From: Zhengitettix transpicula
Lineage: Eukaryota > Arthropoda > Insecta > Orthoptera > Tetrigidae
Reading direction: 5' to 3'
DNA: 64,000 bases
NCBI GenBank assembly: GCA_037074705.1
Contig: CM073590.1
Span: 113,480,100-113,544,099 of the forward strand
This document shows, piece after piece, positions 23,679-35,630 of the stretch. The notes below the pieces were generated by a model. It ran no database searches. It was not told the origin of the DNA and was given only the letters and a program-made list of their open reading frames with translations. Every line of letters begins with the position of its first letter. The stretch's first letter is position 1. The position numbers and the translations under genes are program-made.

Positions 23679-26600
23679 TCTATATATAGATATAGCTTCT
23701 ATTATATAAAATTGCCTTATACGGGTATACATGTGTGTATACATGTGGGTATGTATATGTGTATATTCCGCTTACAAATCTACACCCTCGAAGCAATTTC
23801 ACCAAAGTTCGTACACGTGTTCTTTTGGACAGGGAAACAAACACTGTGCGGGTGTAACACGCCTACCATCCCCAGGAGCATGGGAGGACGGTGGTGGAAA
23901 TATTCAAACATGCAAAAATGTCCGATATTTTCGTTGCATAAATATTTTTCAGGGTTAATTTGATTTATAGTATTTCTACCCATGTGATTTTTATTAATTT
24001 TAACCCATTGTGGCACGTGGGTTGAACGCATTAAAGGGTGACGGTGGAGGAGGGTTACAAGTAAATAACGCTAAAAATACCGAGATTCGAGTCAAATCAA
24101 AGGTAATGGATGTCGCCGAGTTCATTTATGACAATCTGGGCAACGCGCAGTTGTAAGATGGCGTAGGAGGGGTTGGGCGAAGGGCAAAACAAGTTAACCG
24201 GCCGAATATTGCATCGAATAAATATATTTCGGGAACAATGATATTCATAAAATTTCCCTACACGTTCTCCGTGTATAATTTCAACTTATTTCGGGCATGG
24301 GAGGGATGCGCCCTTAAGGTTAAGGGTGAACGGGCGTTACAAAAAAATAACGAGAATACATTCGAGATTAGAGTCAAATCAGAGGATTATGGATATAAAT
24401 TAGTTTATTTATGACATTCGACTAACCGTTTAACATTCCTAACGTGGGGTTAGCGGGATTGTAAATTTTCAAACATGTTAACCGGTTGATGATCGTGTGG
24501 AAATAATCTTCGGCAGGCTTTAATGGCAATGATAGTATTGTTACTGGTGATGTTTGTGTATAACATCTACTCCTTTCAGTATGAGAGGGAAGGAAGCATA
24601 GGTTGGGGGTAAAGGGGAGTTACAATAAAATATATAAAAAACAAACGAGATTGACGTAAAATCCAAGGAAATGCATGTCGCTGTGTTTATTTATGACAAC
24701 CTGAGCAACGTGTGGGACAGCGCGGAAGGTGGAAGGTCTAGCCGTGGTGGGCGAGGGTAGAAATTTTCTAACGTTTTAGCCGGCCGACTTTTGCGGTTAA
24801 TAAATATATTTCGGGAACAATGTGATTAATAAAATTTCTCTACATGTTCTCCGTGTATAATTTCAAACACTTTTGGGCTTGGGAGTTGAGCACCCTTAAG
24901 GATGGTGGTGGCCGGGAGTTACAAGAAAATAATGCGAATACAACCAAGATTATAGTCGAATCGAGGATTATTGATGTCGCTGAATTTAATTGAGACAATA
25001 AATTTGTGTTTTAATCTCCAGGAGTATTGGTGGATGGGGTTTGAAATTTTCAAACATATAAGCAGTAGATATTTGCAACGATAAATATTTTCCTGGGTTA
25101 CTAATATTTATAAAATGTCTTTTCATGTTTCATATATGTAATATGAACCTCTCTCGGGGTTTTGGAGGAGCACCCCATAGGAGTGGGGGTGGAGTTAATT
25201 TACATAAAAATAGCGCAATCACAATCGAGATTGGACTCAAATCAAGGGTTATGGTTGCCAGTGAGTTTAATTATGATATTCAAGTTGTTTAGTGCCTCAA
25301 GCGGGGGTGAATGGGGTGAATATCTTCAAACATGCTAACACGGCCGATAATTGAGTCGGATAAATATTTTCGGGGTAAAAGTGATTAATAGTGTTTGTAC
25401 CAATGTATGTCAGTAAATTTTCAATTTAACGGAATGGGAAAGGAACACCGTAGGGTTGGGAGTGGAGGGGTATTACAAGAAACTACCGCGAATACAACCG
25501 AGATTGGAGTCAAACCAAAGGTTATGGATGTCGCCGTGTTCAATTATGACAATTCAATTAGCCATTTAACCCCAAGGTTGGGGTGGACGGGGTGGACGGG
25601 GATGGAATTTTTCTAACATGTTAAACGGTCAACATTTGTATTAAATAATTAATTGTCGAGGTCAATGATATTGACAATATATCTACCGATTTTGATTGTA
25701 AAATTCAACCTTTTTCGGCATTAGAGGGAAGCACAATTAGGAAAGGAGCTGGAAACTTTCAAACGTGCTAAAACAGCAGATATTTAGGCAGATAAACATG
25801 TTTGGGATCAAAGAGATAGATAGTAATTTAATCGATGTTATCTGAGTATAGTTTCAACCTCTTACATCATGGAAAAGGAGCACTCTTAGGGGTGAGGGTG
25901 GACGGGCATTCTAAATAAAGAACGCAAGTCAAACCAATATTACAGTCAAACCCAGGTTTCTGGGTTCGAAAAACGTAATTATGATATTCAATTGCTCACT
26001 TAACCCCCGTGGGCGGAAGAGGATGGGGTTGGTAAATTTCAAACTTATTAAAAGGTCAATATTAACGGAAAATAATTTTTTTCCAGCGTTACTTATTTTA
26101 TAGTATTTATACCCTTTTTATGTTAGTACAATTTCAACCTCTTGCGACATGAGCGTGAAGAACGCTTAGGGGACGGGATGGACGTGTTTTACAAGAAAAT
26201 AACTTGAAAAACAACCAACATTCGAATAAGTCGAACGTAATTAATGTCGCTGAGTTCATTTATTATAATTTGCGCAACGCGCAGGTTTGGGCTGGACTGG
26301 GCTGGGAGGGGTTGGGTGGAGGTAAATGGGGAATAGAAATTATAAAGGAATTTAAGCGGCTGAATTTTGCGACGATTACATATATTTATGGAACAATGAC
26401 ATTATTAAAATTTAACTACACGTTCTCTGAGTTTAATTTGATTCCCTTTCGGGATTGAGAGTGAGCTCACATGAGGGGTGGGGCTCAACGGTTGTTAAAA
26501 ATAAATAACGAGTTTAGAGTCAAATACAGGGTTATGAATGTCGCTGAGTTTAATTATGACATTTAATTTGTCATGTAATTCTCGAGGAGTGGCGGTTGTC

Positions 26601-28267
26601 GGGAGTGGATATATTGAAACAAGAAATCACGACCGATATTAGAGTTGAATAACATTTTTCAGGGTTAATTAGATCTAAAGTAATTCTATTTAAGTTGTGT
26701 GTGTAAAAATTAAACCCCTCTTTCGGCATGAGGGGGTCCATGTTAAGGGGTGGGGGTAGAGGGCGCTGACAAGAAAAAAACGAGATTCGAGTCAAATCGA
26801 AGGTAAAGGATGTCGCTGAATTTATTTATGACATTCTGGACAGCGCGCGAGGGGTGGGCTGAGGTGGTAGGATTGAGGCTGGTGTTAGAATTTTTAAAAA
26901 CATGTTGACCGGTCGTTATTAAAAATATTTCGGGATCAATTAGATTATTAAAAATTGTTTACATTTTCTCCGCGTATAAGTTCAACCCCTTCTGTGATTG
27001 GGAATAGAGCTCCACTTAAAGGTGGGGGTGGAGTAAAATTACAATATAATGATGCAAAAACAATCGACATTGGAGTCGAAATCACGGTCATCGATGTCAA
27101 TGAGTTTAATTATTACACTCAACCAATCGTTTAACTCTCCCCATGGAAGGGTTGGCGGGGGTGTTAATTATAAAACATGTTTAACAGTCCATTTTTGAAA
27201 GGAATGAATATTTATCGAGGTCAATGTACTGATAAGATTTCTACCGATTCTGTTTTTAATTTAAACCTCTTAAGGACGTAAAAGATCTCACACTTAGGGG
27301 TGGGGGTTTGAGGGACGTTACAAGAAAATAAATCCCAGATTGGAGTCAAATTCAAGTTATGGATGTCACTGAGTTTATTTATGACAACCATTGGGAAAGT
27401 GACTGGGGGTGGTAGGTTCTGGGTGGGGGTATAAATTTTCAGAAATGTATAATGGCCGATATTTGCGTGAAATAAATATTTTACGCTGTCAATGTCATTG
27501 ATAGTATTTCTACTGATTTTGTTTGAGTATAATTTCAACACCTTACGGCATGGTAGGGAAGTACGCGTAGAGATGGAGGTGTGGTCCATAAAAATAACAC
27601 AAAAAAACGAGATTTGAGTCAAACCAGAGTTAGGGATATAGGTGAATATATTTATGAGAACTTGGGCAATGCACGGGGTTGGGTGGTGGAGTGCGATGGT
27701 GTGTGAGGCCTCGCGGAGTTGGACGGGGTAGGAAATTTTCAAACATTTTACACGGTCGATATTTGCGTTAAATAATTAATTCCGGGGGTTAATGACTTTG
27801 ATAGTTTTTTTGTTGTTTGTGTACAAGTTCAACACCTGTGAGAAGAGCAAGGATAGCGGTTGGGATGGATTTACGTTAAATAAAAATAACGATAAAACAA
27901 CCGAGATTCGAATCAATTCAGAAACTATGAATGTCGCCGAGTCTAATTGGGACAACCTTGGTAACGCGACGGGTTTGGGAGGTGGTGGGCGGGAGTAGAA
28001 ATTTCCAGACAATGTAATCGGTCGATTTTTGCGTGGAATAAAAACTGTTTGATTATCGCACATTTGTGGGGTGGTCATCTTCTAACATGTATAAACGGCC
28101 GATATATTATGTCAATGAGTTCAACCTCCTTTGGCATCGGAGGGTGCACATTTAGGGATAGGGTTCGAGGGACGTTACATAAAAATAGCGCAAAAGCAAC
28201 CGAAATTGGAGACATATTGAGGATTATAGATAAATGACATCTCGGGCAACGCCGGGCACCCAGCTAG
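23679..28267 (+). mobile_element. Helitron-like block H3, last in array, with distinct 3' end
   Basis: From A|TCTATATATAG at 23,679 to about 27,114 this copy matches H1 and H2 closely. From 27,115 to the CTAG|T end at 28,264-28,267 it is visibly diverged. It keeps stretches the other copies lack, such as ~14 bp near 27,440 and ~33 bp around 27,620-27,660. The remaining monomer order and the 3' terminus are conserved. The following sequence starts TATATATATATATA and is unique, so this is the true right border of the array. H3 looks like the original right-hand element of the duplication. Confidence 0.7.
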
Positions 28268-29631
28268 TATATATATATATATAAATGACTGGCAAATTAA
28301 ATACATGATTATTTAAATTGACGAACAAATGAAGACTGTCGTAAAATTCCTGTATAATTTACGTCAACAGTCGCTTCACTTCGTCAAATTAGTTATTATT
28401 TTTTATTAAAAAATCTTTGGCTCACTTTCCAAAAAAAAGAAAAGTGTATTATTTAATACCTTCAGTAATTTTGAATTGTAATTTATAATAAATAAAAATA
28501 CGCATTCTATATCACTTAACATAAATATTTTTATATAAATCACAGCACCAGGTACGATATAGGTTATTAGTTTGCAGAATTTCATGTCAAGGGTGAGGGT
28601 TTAGAGAAAAATTAAAACACATTTGAATTATTTTCTAAGAATTAATAGTACTTTCATATAAATATAATTGGCTAAATCAATACTAATTACGGATTAATAA
28701 TTAATTTAAATCACAGGATCCTTCGTACAATGAATTTTGTACAAATAAATTGTAATTTTTATTTATTACATCCATATTTTCTGACTTATTAGCCTCATAC
28801 ACTTTATATTATAACATTTACGATCTCAGATAATTTTCAAATTTAATAGCTCTTTCTTTAGGAATATATCGGCACTTCATCATGCAGTTAATAGCCCATC
28901 AATGCCGGATACGCACAGTTAGTCTGTAAGAGCTTCTAATAGGTTAATTTATTGTATCGAGGGTAACTTATCAATCCTTTGATATCGTAGAAGTTCCTCT
29001 AAGGGTATTATAGAAAAATCTACCTTTGAGGATATATAATTAAATACAAATTTGACATAAAATGTCATTATTTGTCAGACTGAACGATTTGCTAAAATCA
29101 CGTACACGTAAAATGTTTGTCTTTTTAAAAAATTAAAAGCATTTTCTTTTCCATAATTGGCAGCGCCATAGAAGTAAATGGTTAATCAAACAAACAGAAT
29201 ATAGAGAAGTCGCGTTTAAGCTAAGTCAACTATAGAGAACTGAGTCGCGATATATAATTCTGATTTAGTAAGGTAAAATAAATCTAATTTTTTGTCGACT
29301 CGATTATCGCGATACGACTTATATTAAGACTTTAATCGGAACCGGATCATATACGTATCTAGATTAGTTGTTACATATTGCTGTGTCAAATGAGCAGTGA
29401 ACATCTTTTGGTAAGCTATTATCAGCATCCCTCGTCGTCACTATAGTTTGAATATCATAAAATATACGTTTATCACCTGTAAAGTATGAAAATAAATGGG
29501 AACAGAATACTTCAGTTAGTTTATTCTTAGGTTCCATACCCCTGTACATTTACGTGTCTAAATTTTAACAGCTGCGCCGGCTGAAGCATTTATTGTACTG
29601 AATTTTTATCAAATGCGCAAGTATTGACGTC
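28268..29631. other. Unique AT-rich flank of the array
   Basis: It begins with a (TA)n run to about 28,283. I see no gene, RNA or transposon terminus in the remaining ~1.35 kb. Short ORFs here have no protein-like character. Confidence 0.5.
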
Positions 29632-29805
29632 TTAGTATCATCGAAGTATTTTGGGCCGAAAATAAAAATTATGCGAATTTCTGAATGATACAAGAAAAAA
29701 TAAAATTATAGAATCCTTCCAAATGTTGAAATGAATATTTCGAATAAAGCATGTTGTCGTGTGGAACGACTTTTGCAGAACAGTGTATCTCCTCGAGACT
29801 TTCGC
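29632..29805 (+). repeat. Local duplicate sequence, copy A
   Basis: From TTAGTATCATCGAAGTATTT onwards this stretch matches 30,329-30,476 continued at 31,021-31,060. Shared features are GGGCCGAAAATAAAA, AATAA(A/T)(G/C)CATGTTGTCGTGTG and the run CAGTGTATCTCCTCGA. Copy A is uninterrupted and so shows the empty target of the 30,477-31,020 insertion in copy B. The nature of the repeat is unknown. Confidence 0.7.
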
Positions 29806-30328
29806 ACGGTCCAATTAACTGCCTGTCCCAGTTTCCCGCGAAGCCCAGAAAAATACCAGTACGTAGCCAATGGCAGGCGAGATTCGCACAGTGCATTTAA
29901 TTGCCCGTTTGGGAGGTGGACAGATTTGGGCCCCCTTTGTGCGACTAAATTGCGGATACGTACTTCCTCTTGGTCACTACAGAATTTCGCTGCTTCCAAG
30001 CAATAAATGACATGATGATTCGTCGATTAAAAACCAGGCAGTTAAGTTCTATTTCTGGTTTTTCATATTGTCTATCGTAAATCATTAGTTCATTTTTCAA
30101 TAAAATAAATAGGAAAAATCTTGATTAATTCTGCACTCTTATTTGATTATCTTTAGCAGCTTCACATTCACTTTGTGGTAAGGTTTAATGAGACTCTCAA
30201 TTGTATATATAATTAATTTAACTTATTATTAAATTTTAATATAATTACTTGAATTTAGTAACACAAAATTGTTGCCAAAATATGGAAAAATTCATGCTAT
30301 ATACGAAGTGCGCACCGTAAAATATAAT

Positions 30329-31060
30329 TTAGTATCATCGAAGTATTTTGGGCCGAAAATAAAAGGTTATATGAATTTATGCATGAAAGAAGAAAGATAA
30401 ATTATAGATTACTCCCAATTGATTTAATGAATAATTCGAATAAATCATGTTGTCGTGTGAAAAACTACTTCTACAAGCTGTCTGCGAGGGCTATTCTCTC
30501 GCAGGCAGTACCTGCGAGGGATGTTTTCTCGCAGGCAGAACCTTGTAGGAGAGACAGGAATGGGCTACCTTGGGGGATGCATTTTCCTCTCTCCGCTATT
30601 GAACTAAGGTTCCCACAAGCCGAGGCACCTCGGCCTGTTTTGAGAGGTGTATGTTCTGGGGTCGGAGACCTTGGGCATATGGTAAGTGTTGTTCGCTGTT
30701 CCCATTGGAACAGTCGGCCAGCTGCCTCCTAAACTGGTCGAGGTACGGAGAAGGGAATGCTGCGACCCCACAGCAAACTCCTCTCCCGCTATCGGAAGGG
30801 CGTGGGATAAGTACCCAATGCCCGAACTACCTGATGCAGGTTTTTCTAGGGTTTTCCCTGCATTAATTTTAGGCGAATGCCGGGTAGGATCCTTAAACTA
30901 TAGCCCGGGGGCCCTAGTTAACCCTTGGCTACCTTCCTCTACCCTTCCGCATCCCCCCTTTAAAATCCCTTCCTATGCTATTAAAGGGCAGTTATCCTCA
31001 TGTAGCCTGTTACCCTAAATAAAAACGACTTCTACAAAACAGTGTATCTCCTCGATATCT
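30329..31060 (+). repeat. Local duplicate sequence, copy B, split by an insertion
   Basis: Homologous to 29,632-29,805, but interrupted between 30,476 and 31,021 by a 544-bp insertion. Homology to copy A resumes precisely after it at the CTTCTACAAAACAGTG junction. Confidence 0.7.
30477..31020 (+). mobile_element. 544-bp SINE- or LINE-fragment-like insertion with 17-bp target duplication
   Basis: The segment is flanked by AAAAACTACTTCTACAA (30,460-30,476) and AAAAACGACTTCTACAA (31,021-31,037), a 17-bp direct repeat with one mismatch, typical of target-primed insertion. It is much more GC-rich than its surroundings. It starts with a CTCTCGCAGG / CCTGCGAGGG hairpin (30,496-30,520) and ends GTTACCCTAAAT. 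Two related copies lie at ~42,690-43,040 (same strand) and ~38,330-38,520 (opposite strand). ORFs inside overlap in several frames and show no recognisable protein, so a non-coding retroelement or the 5' or 3' region of a LINE is likely. Confidence 0.65.
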
Positions 31061-31178
31061 CAGGGTTAAATACGAAACAAACTAGCGCGAAAATGACAAT
31101 TTAATTATTTTTAGAAATGTAATAAAAGTGAACCGCGGGATTTGCTTACGTAAACTTCAGCCGGTGTCATTGGGAAAC

Positions 31179-31266
31179 GACGATTGGGGAAGAAGTGATC
31201 GAGTTCATTCAGAGCATTTCTAATCTAAAGTTGATGCCAAACTCGATCACTTGTTCCCCAATCGTC
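31179..31266. repeat. Near-perfect hairpin with 27-bp arms
   Basis: GACGATTGGGGAAGAAGTG... (31,179-31,205) is the reverse complement of 31,240-31,266 at 26 of 27 positions, around a 34-nt loop. The size and near-perfect pairing fit a pre-miRNA-like or small palindromic element. No flanking homology was found in the window. Expression cannot be judged. Confidence 0.6.
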
Positions 31267-31952
31267 CAGTCAGTTTTAGCCAAGCAGCTCCTAGCAAACT
31301 GCTTTTTTAGACATGTTTTTGATCTGAAGCTTTGCAATCCTCAATCATATTTTGTATGCATCATATTTTGAAGGCTCCATCACAACGTTTGCCAACATCC
31401 ATACGTACCTTGACAAACTCAATCTCCTCTCTCCCATCCTCAAAACAGTTTTCGACAAAAAGCTTCCTCTGTCATCTCCATGCAAACATCTGCGCTGACC
31501 CTTTAAAATTCCTCTGGCCACCCCCTGTGTATTCGAGACTAAAAAACTGTCCCTTCAAAGAATCTGTTTCCCGGCATCGCGCTTTGTTTACGAAAGAATT
31601 CTTGTTCAATTGGTAGGCACTTTGTATTTGATGCTTAATACAATATGTAAATTTTACTGTCCAAAAATTACAAATGAGATACACGATCATACTACAACTT
31701 CAATACAAATTTATCAACTAAAGTTACTGAGGTCTACAGAAAAAAAATACAGGTTGTATTTCAGTGTCATTTCGAATTAGTAATTGCACAGAGCTAGGAA
31801 GTTTCTAACAGAAATAACGTATTAATTATTCGAAACAGGCATTGTTCTACAAACACACACACACTTTTAATTCTAAGTTGAAAGGTAAATATAAAAAAAT
31901 ATATTTCTCAAGAACTGTGAAAAGAAATTGAAATAAATATCTAATTTTTTCG

Positions 31953-32360
31953 AAAAGTGTTCGTCAAAAATATTTTAAAAATTGGAACTTTTGACATCAT
32001 TCTTTTCTGAAAACTTTTCTATGTAAAAGAACCTTTATGGTATTCGCACATTAAAAGTTACATATATACACGTACATAAATAGGAGTTTTACCTGAAAAT
32101 CTCAAATGCATAAAATAACACACTGTTAACACTTCCACATTTCTCTCCACACTCAAGTAATGTACTTTGACTTGCTCTGTGGTTCAGAGTTAACAGAAAT
32201 GTGCAATTGTTGACAGCGTTTTATTTTGTAAATTTGAAATTTTCAGGTAAACTCCTATTTATCTACATTTATATATGTAACTTTTAATACACGAATACGT
32301 TTCGTATATGTTCTAATACATATTAGCTCATAATTTTAATATTTTTGGCGAACACTTTTA
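31953..32360. mobile_element. 408-bp foldback (long inverted repeat) element
   Basis: The left arm from AAAAGTGTTCGTCAAAAAT and the right arm ending ATTTTTGGCGAACACTTTT are inverted copies meeting near 32,156. Paired blocks include ATTAAAAGTTACATATAT, AAATAGGAGTTTTACCTGAA and CTGTTAAC/GTTAACAG. The arms have drifted and carry indels. No ORF is present. It resembles a palindromic MITE or an inverted duplication. Confidence 0.75.
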
Positions 32361-34640
32361 TCATAAAGTGGATGATAGAGAACAGTTGGTTTTATTCCTT
32401 TCAATTGGTAAATATAAACTAAGTATTTTCACATAAAAATATATAAAATAATTACCAAACCAACAATAAGTCACTGCGTGCGGTGTAATACAATTTATTC
32501 TCGTACATTACGACCATTAAACGGGATAGAAGGTCATGGATGACTCTGGGAACCAAATTTCCGCTTTAGGAAATCTTTGAAGTTCGAACAGTGTCCCTTG
32601 AAACACTCCCTCTTTCTACCTGCCTCCTTTGCTCCCCTTCGCCTTCTTTTTACACCTCCTTCATTACAAATACCAACTCAACTTTTCTCATTTCTTCACA
32701 CCATTTACTCTCATTCCCTTCCAAAAACTTACTAAATTTATTTGATGAGGGCGGGGTCCATTGCGCTCAAAGCCGTGTCCTCCATCAGAAACCCGAAGTC
32801 CTTTTATGTTCATACTTTCGAATTACAATCACTTCACATTATACCGTCTTAACTATCATTCCAACTCCTAACCGCTTCCAGTCGGTAGGATTTTAGCATG
32901 CTCTTCAACATTTCCCCACTTCATTGCCATTATGGTCAAACGTGTAAACTTTTAACTTCAATCGCTACTCCTTAACACCACTTGGATTATCTCCTAAAGT
33001 GTTACTAGAGTTTTATCCTTCAGTCCGCATTGCAGCCCAGCAGTTTTTGGTTCATTTTCATTGAAATAATCATATATTGTTATGCTAAATAGAAAACTTT
33101 GAACTCTGTCGCTGTTTCAGCTGCTACGTTCTCTGATGTTCCACTCGATCTGACGTAACGCACTACTCTGCTACTTCCGCTGGAGGAATTTTCAGGAATT
33201 TATAGGATATAAATCAAAGTTTTCAGCAGTCACAAATTCAACTGCAATACTTTTATTAATACAATTTTTAAAAAGCGCTGAATTTAATTATATAACATAA
33301 AAGATTAAACTTTATGGACGCCAGAAGACATAATCTAAAATATAGATAATAACACCGACATAATTTTAATTCAAAATTTATGAGATTCTCTTTCTCGACT
33401 AGATATTGAGGGGCAAATTTCACTGATTCAAAAAAAACAGAACTTTTGATTTAACACTGCATAAATGAGCAAAATGAAGGTATTTAAAAGGAGTAAATAA
33501 AATGATTGATTGGACCTCAGTTGTTTTCTCGTCACAACACTAAGGTGATCTTAACAGAAATCAAGCGCGGAGAAGGATCTGGAACAGCCTCTGAACCAAG
33601 TTACAGAAGAACTTATAGCACTCAGTCCGAAAACAGTCACTAGAAATAATTCCTCCAAACAGATATCGTGCAGATAACGGCGATGGTTCCGGCTCGGATC
33701 CACGTGATGCCATAAATACAGTGTATAAAACTCCTCCAAGGTGTTGGCATCTCCGCATAAAACTCCCCTCCCCCTCTGCGACTTAAAAGCTGCTTTTAGA
33801 ATTAATAAACTGAAGCAATATCGATTAGTGAAACTATTTCTGGTCCTTAACTGTTGTTTGGCAATAAAGGCGTCGGCTGCGAACGAGCGTGACCTGACTT
33901 GGTCAAACTCTGGCCGCCGACTCCTCGAAGTCTTTTCGTAGTGCAGGCTCTTGGCTTCTAAGAATTTCACCAATCACATCATTTCTATCTTTCTGAAGCA
34001 TTGAAAATTTGTCCGATCGAAATTTCTTTTTCTTGCAACGCAAGGATTTATCCATGGCGCCAAGCCATCAATGTTAAGAGAATTGATCAGTGTTTTAGCG
34101 GACAGTACTTGACTAGTCTAGTCATTCTTACAATTTCATAAAATATGACAACATAAAATGATTAAATATGCAATTAATTAATTATATGAGTAATACCGGC
34201 GATACATGTGTATTACAATAAATAATATTTTGTTTGTATTTAGTATTGAGTAATTTTAGTATATATTAACGGCTCATGAATTAGGAGATGTCATTACTTC
34301 CCGTCAGTCTGTCACGCTGACTATTCGTTTCTCACAAGAAAACGGTCGGAGTCATTTCCAGTTAAACTCGATAATATTGTTATATAGAGTCGTAAGGAGG
34401 CTTTCAGCAATATAAAACTGCCATCTGTCATCTTGAGAATAAACGGTGATCGTTCCAAAACTTCATTTTAGTTATTGGGGCAGGGATTTTGTGCACTTTA
34501 CAGACAAACGGCTAAAGCGTTTTGCTCTAAATCGGTTCATAATTTTGCAGGCATCTTCAATTATCATCCACCATCAAAACAGTAAAAACTTCGAATTTAT
34601 TCTTCCTTTTATTTTTAAGGAGTACGTATTGGTAAGTTAA
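32361..34640. other. Intergenic stretch without recognised features
   Basis: I see no gene family, RNA or clear repeat here. The longest open frame (33,551-33,973, minus, 140 codons) sits in slightly GC-richer sequence and has no recognisable motif. Confidence 0.4.
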
Positions 34641-34768
34641 CAAAATCTTTGTTTGTTGAGAGTAGGCACAAGTAAGTTTTTGATATTATACGTTTTGTTA
34701 CTTTTGTAGTAATCAAAAATGAAAGAATGATAAAATAATAATTAGCTGAACGTTGAGGACGCCAAAAA

Positions 34769-35630
34769 TGTAGTAATCAAATATGAAACAATTTAAAATG
34801 AAACAATAATGCCCACGTTAATGCATCAATTTAAATAATGGAAATTTTAAATGAAAGGATCATAAATAAGAAATTTATTTAAACTGACCAAACAATTAAT
34901 TTATTCGATGCACATAGATTTCAAATTACAAATAAATATGCGATGACATTTATTACATACAAACAAAATTTTTACTCTTAATCTCAGGGTCTTTATCTTG
35001 GCCTTTAAATAAAGAAAAGTATTACTCTGTTTAAACAATCAAATCACTGTTAAGTTATTCCTATACACAAATATTTACAATATTCAAAAAAAAATTCGAA
35101 ATCTGACGATTTTATCTTAAATCAAAGATCTACAATAATAATTTAATTGAGGTATGACTTACAGTTTCTCTGGTACCAGGGTAATTTTAACTCTTTTAGC
35201 AACACTTCCACAAACTCAATTTTCTAAAAAAAGAAAAACAGGCCATTCTTTTCACTGACTTTACACTTAACTGTTGGATTAGCAAGTGTTGGCTATATCT
35301 CGAAGACGTCTTATTCCGCAATTATGCCAATTTGTGGTAATTCAAATAATTCCTCCACATAGACTTTTCAAAATTATTTGGCATAAACTGGAACACTCCG
35401 AAATCTTTCCGCATCACTATCCGGGTGAATGCTGTACTCTGCCTCTACTTTACTTTTCAATACTTTGAAACGTCTCGTCTCTTTCTACTACGACCGCTTT
35501 CTGCCGTTTTTGATCGCCAACTGTCCTATGCGTTCGCGCGCTAACAGTCCTACAACGCCTTAGACCTGTTATTATTGTCCATTCTTGTGTGTGATTTGTG
35601 TCTGTTTGCCGATAACAATTCAAGTCCACA
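34769..35630 (-). mobile_element. LTR of a retrotransposon relic, minus orientation
   Basis: Read on the minus strand it begins TGTGGACTTG with TTATCGGC nearby and ends ACTACA, followed by TTTTTGGCGTCCTCAACGTT (34,749-34,768), a primer-binding-site-like sequence. It aligns with the plus-strand LTR at 36,710-37,522 through several blocks in the same order: TTATCGGC near the start, CCTGGTACCAG in the middle, then CTTTATTTAAA with GGCC and GACCCTGAGA near the end. No gag or pol remains were recognised. A further partial match (GGGTCGCTTATCGGGCC) lies at ~35,887-35,905. Confidence 0.55.

Larger units (their letters stand above)
1..28267 (+). repeat. Higher-order tandem array of ~9-kb Helitron-containing units
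   Basis: The same start sequence (TGCAAAAACAATCGACATTG) recurs at 1, 8,996, 18,025 and 27,053, giving periods of 8,995, 9,029 and 9,028 bp. The units align along their length with only scattered substitutions and small indels. Each unit consists of a Helitron-like block H of diverged ~275-bp monomers plus a ~4.5-kb insert. In window order this reads H0(partial)-insert1-H1-insert2-H2-insert3-H3, after which sequence becomes unique at 28,268. The array continues past the left edge, so copy number is at least three full units. The layout is seen directly; the Helitron identity of H is inferred from its 3' end. Confidence 0.95.

Noticed and set aside
27221..27742. 173-codon open frame on the minus strand in H3
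   Set aside because: It runs through the 275-bp monomers. The equivalent place in H0, H1 and H2 is broken by indels, and the sequence has no protein-family features.
1..28267. CRISPR array or bacterial tandem system
   Set aside because: Repeat periods of ~275 bp and ~9 kb, no short direct repeats with unique spacers, and clear eukaryotic introns nearby.
29706..30006. Overlapping ORFs of 75-97 codons on both strands
   Set aside because: They include the local duplicate sequence and lack any conserved motif. Mutual overlap on opposite strands points to chance.
30379..31018. Three overlapping ORFs (117, 71 and 110 codons) in the GC-rich insertion
   Set aside because: Frames are not conserved in the copies at 42.7 kb and 38.4 kb, so the repeat is treated as non-coding.
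33551..33973. 140-codon minus-strand ORF
   Set aside because: It is long for the region, but overlapping ORFs are open in other frames and no family, signal or repeat supports it. A GC-richer patch explains it.
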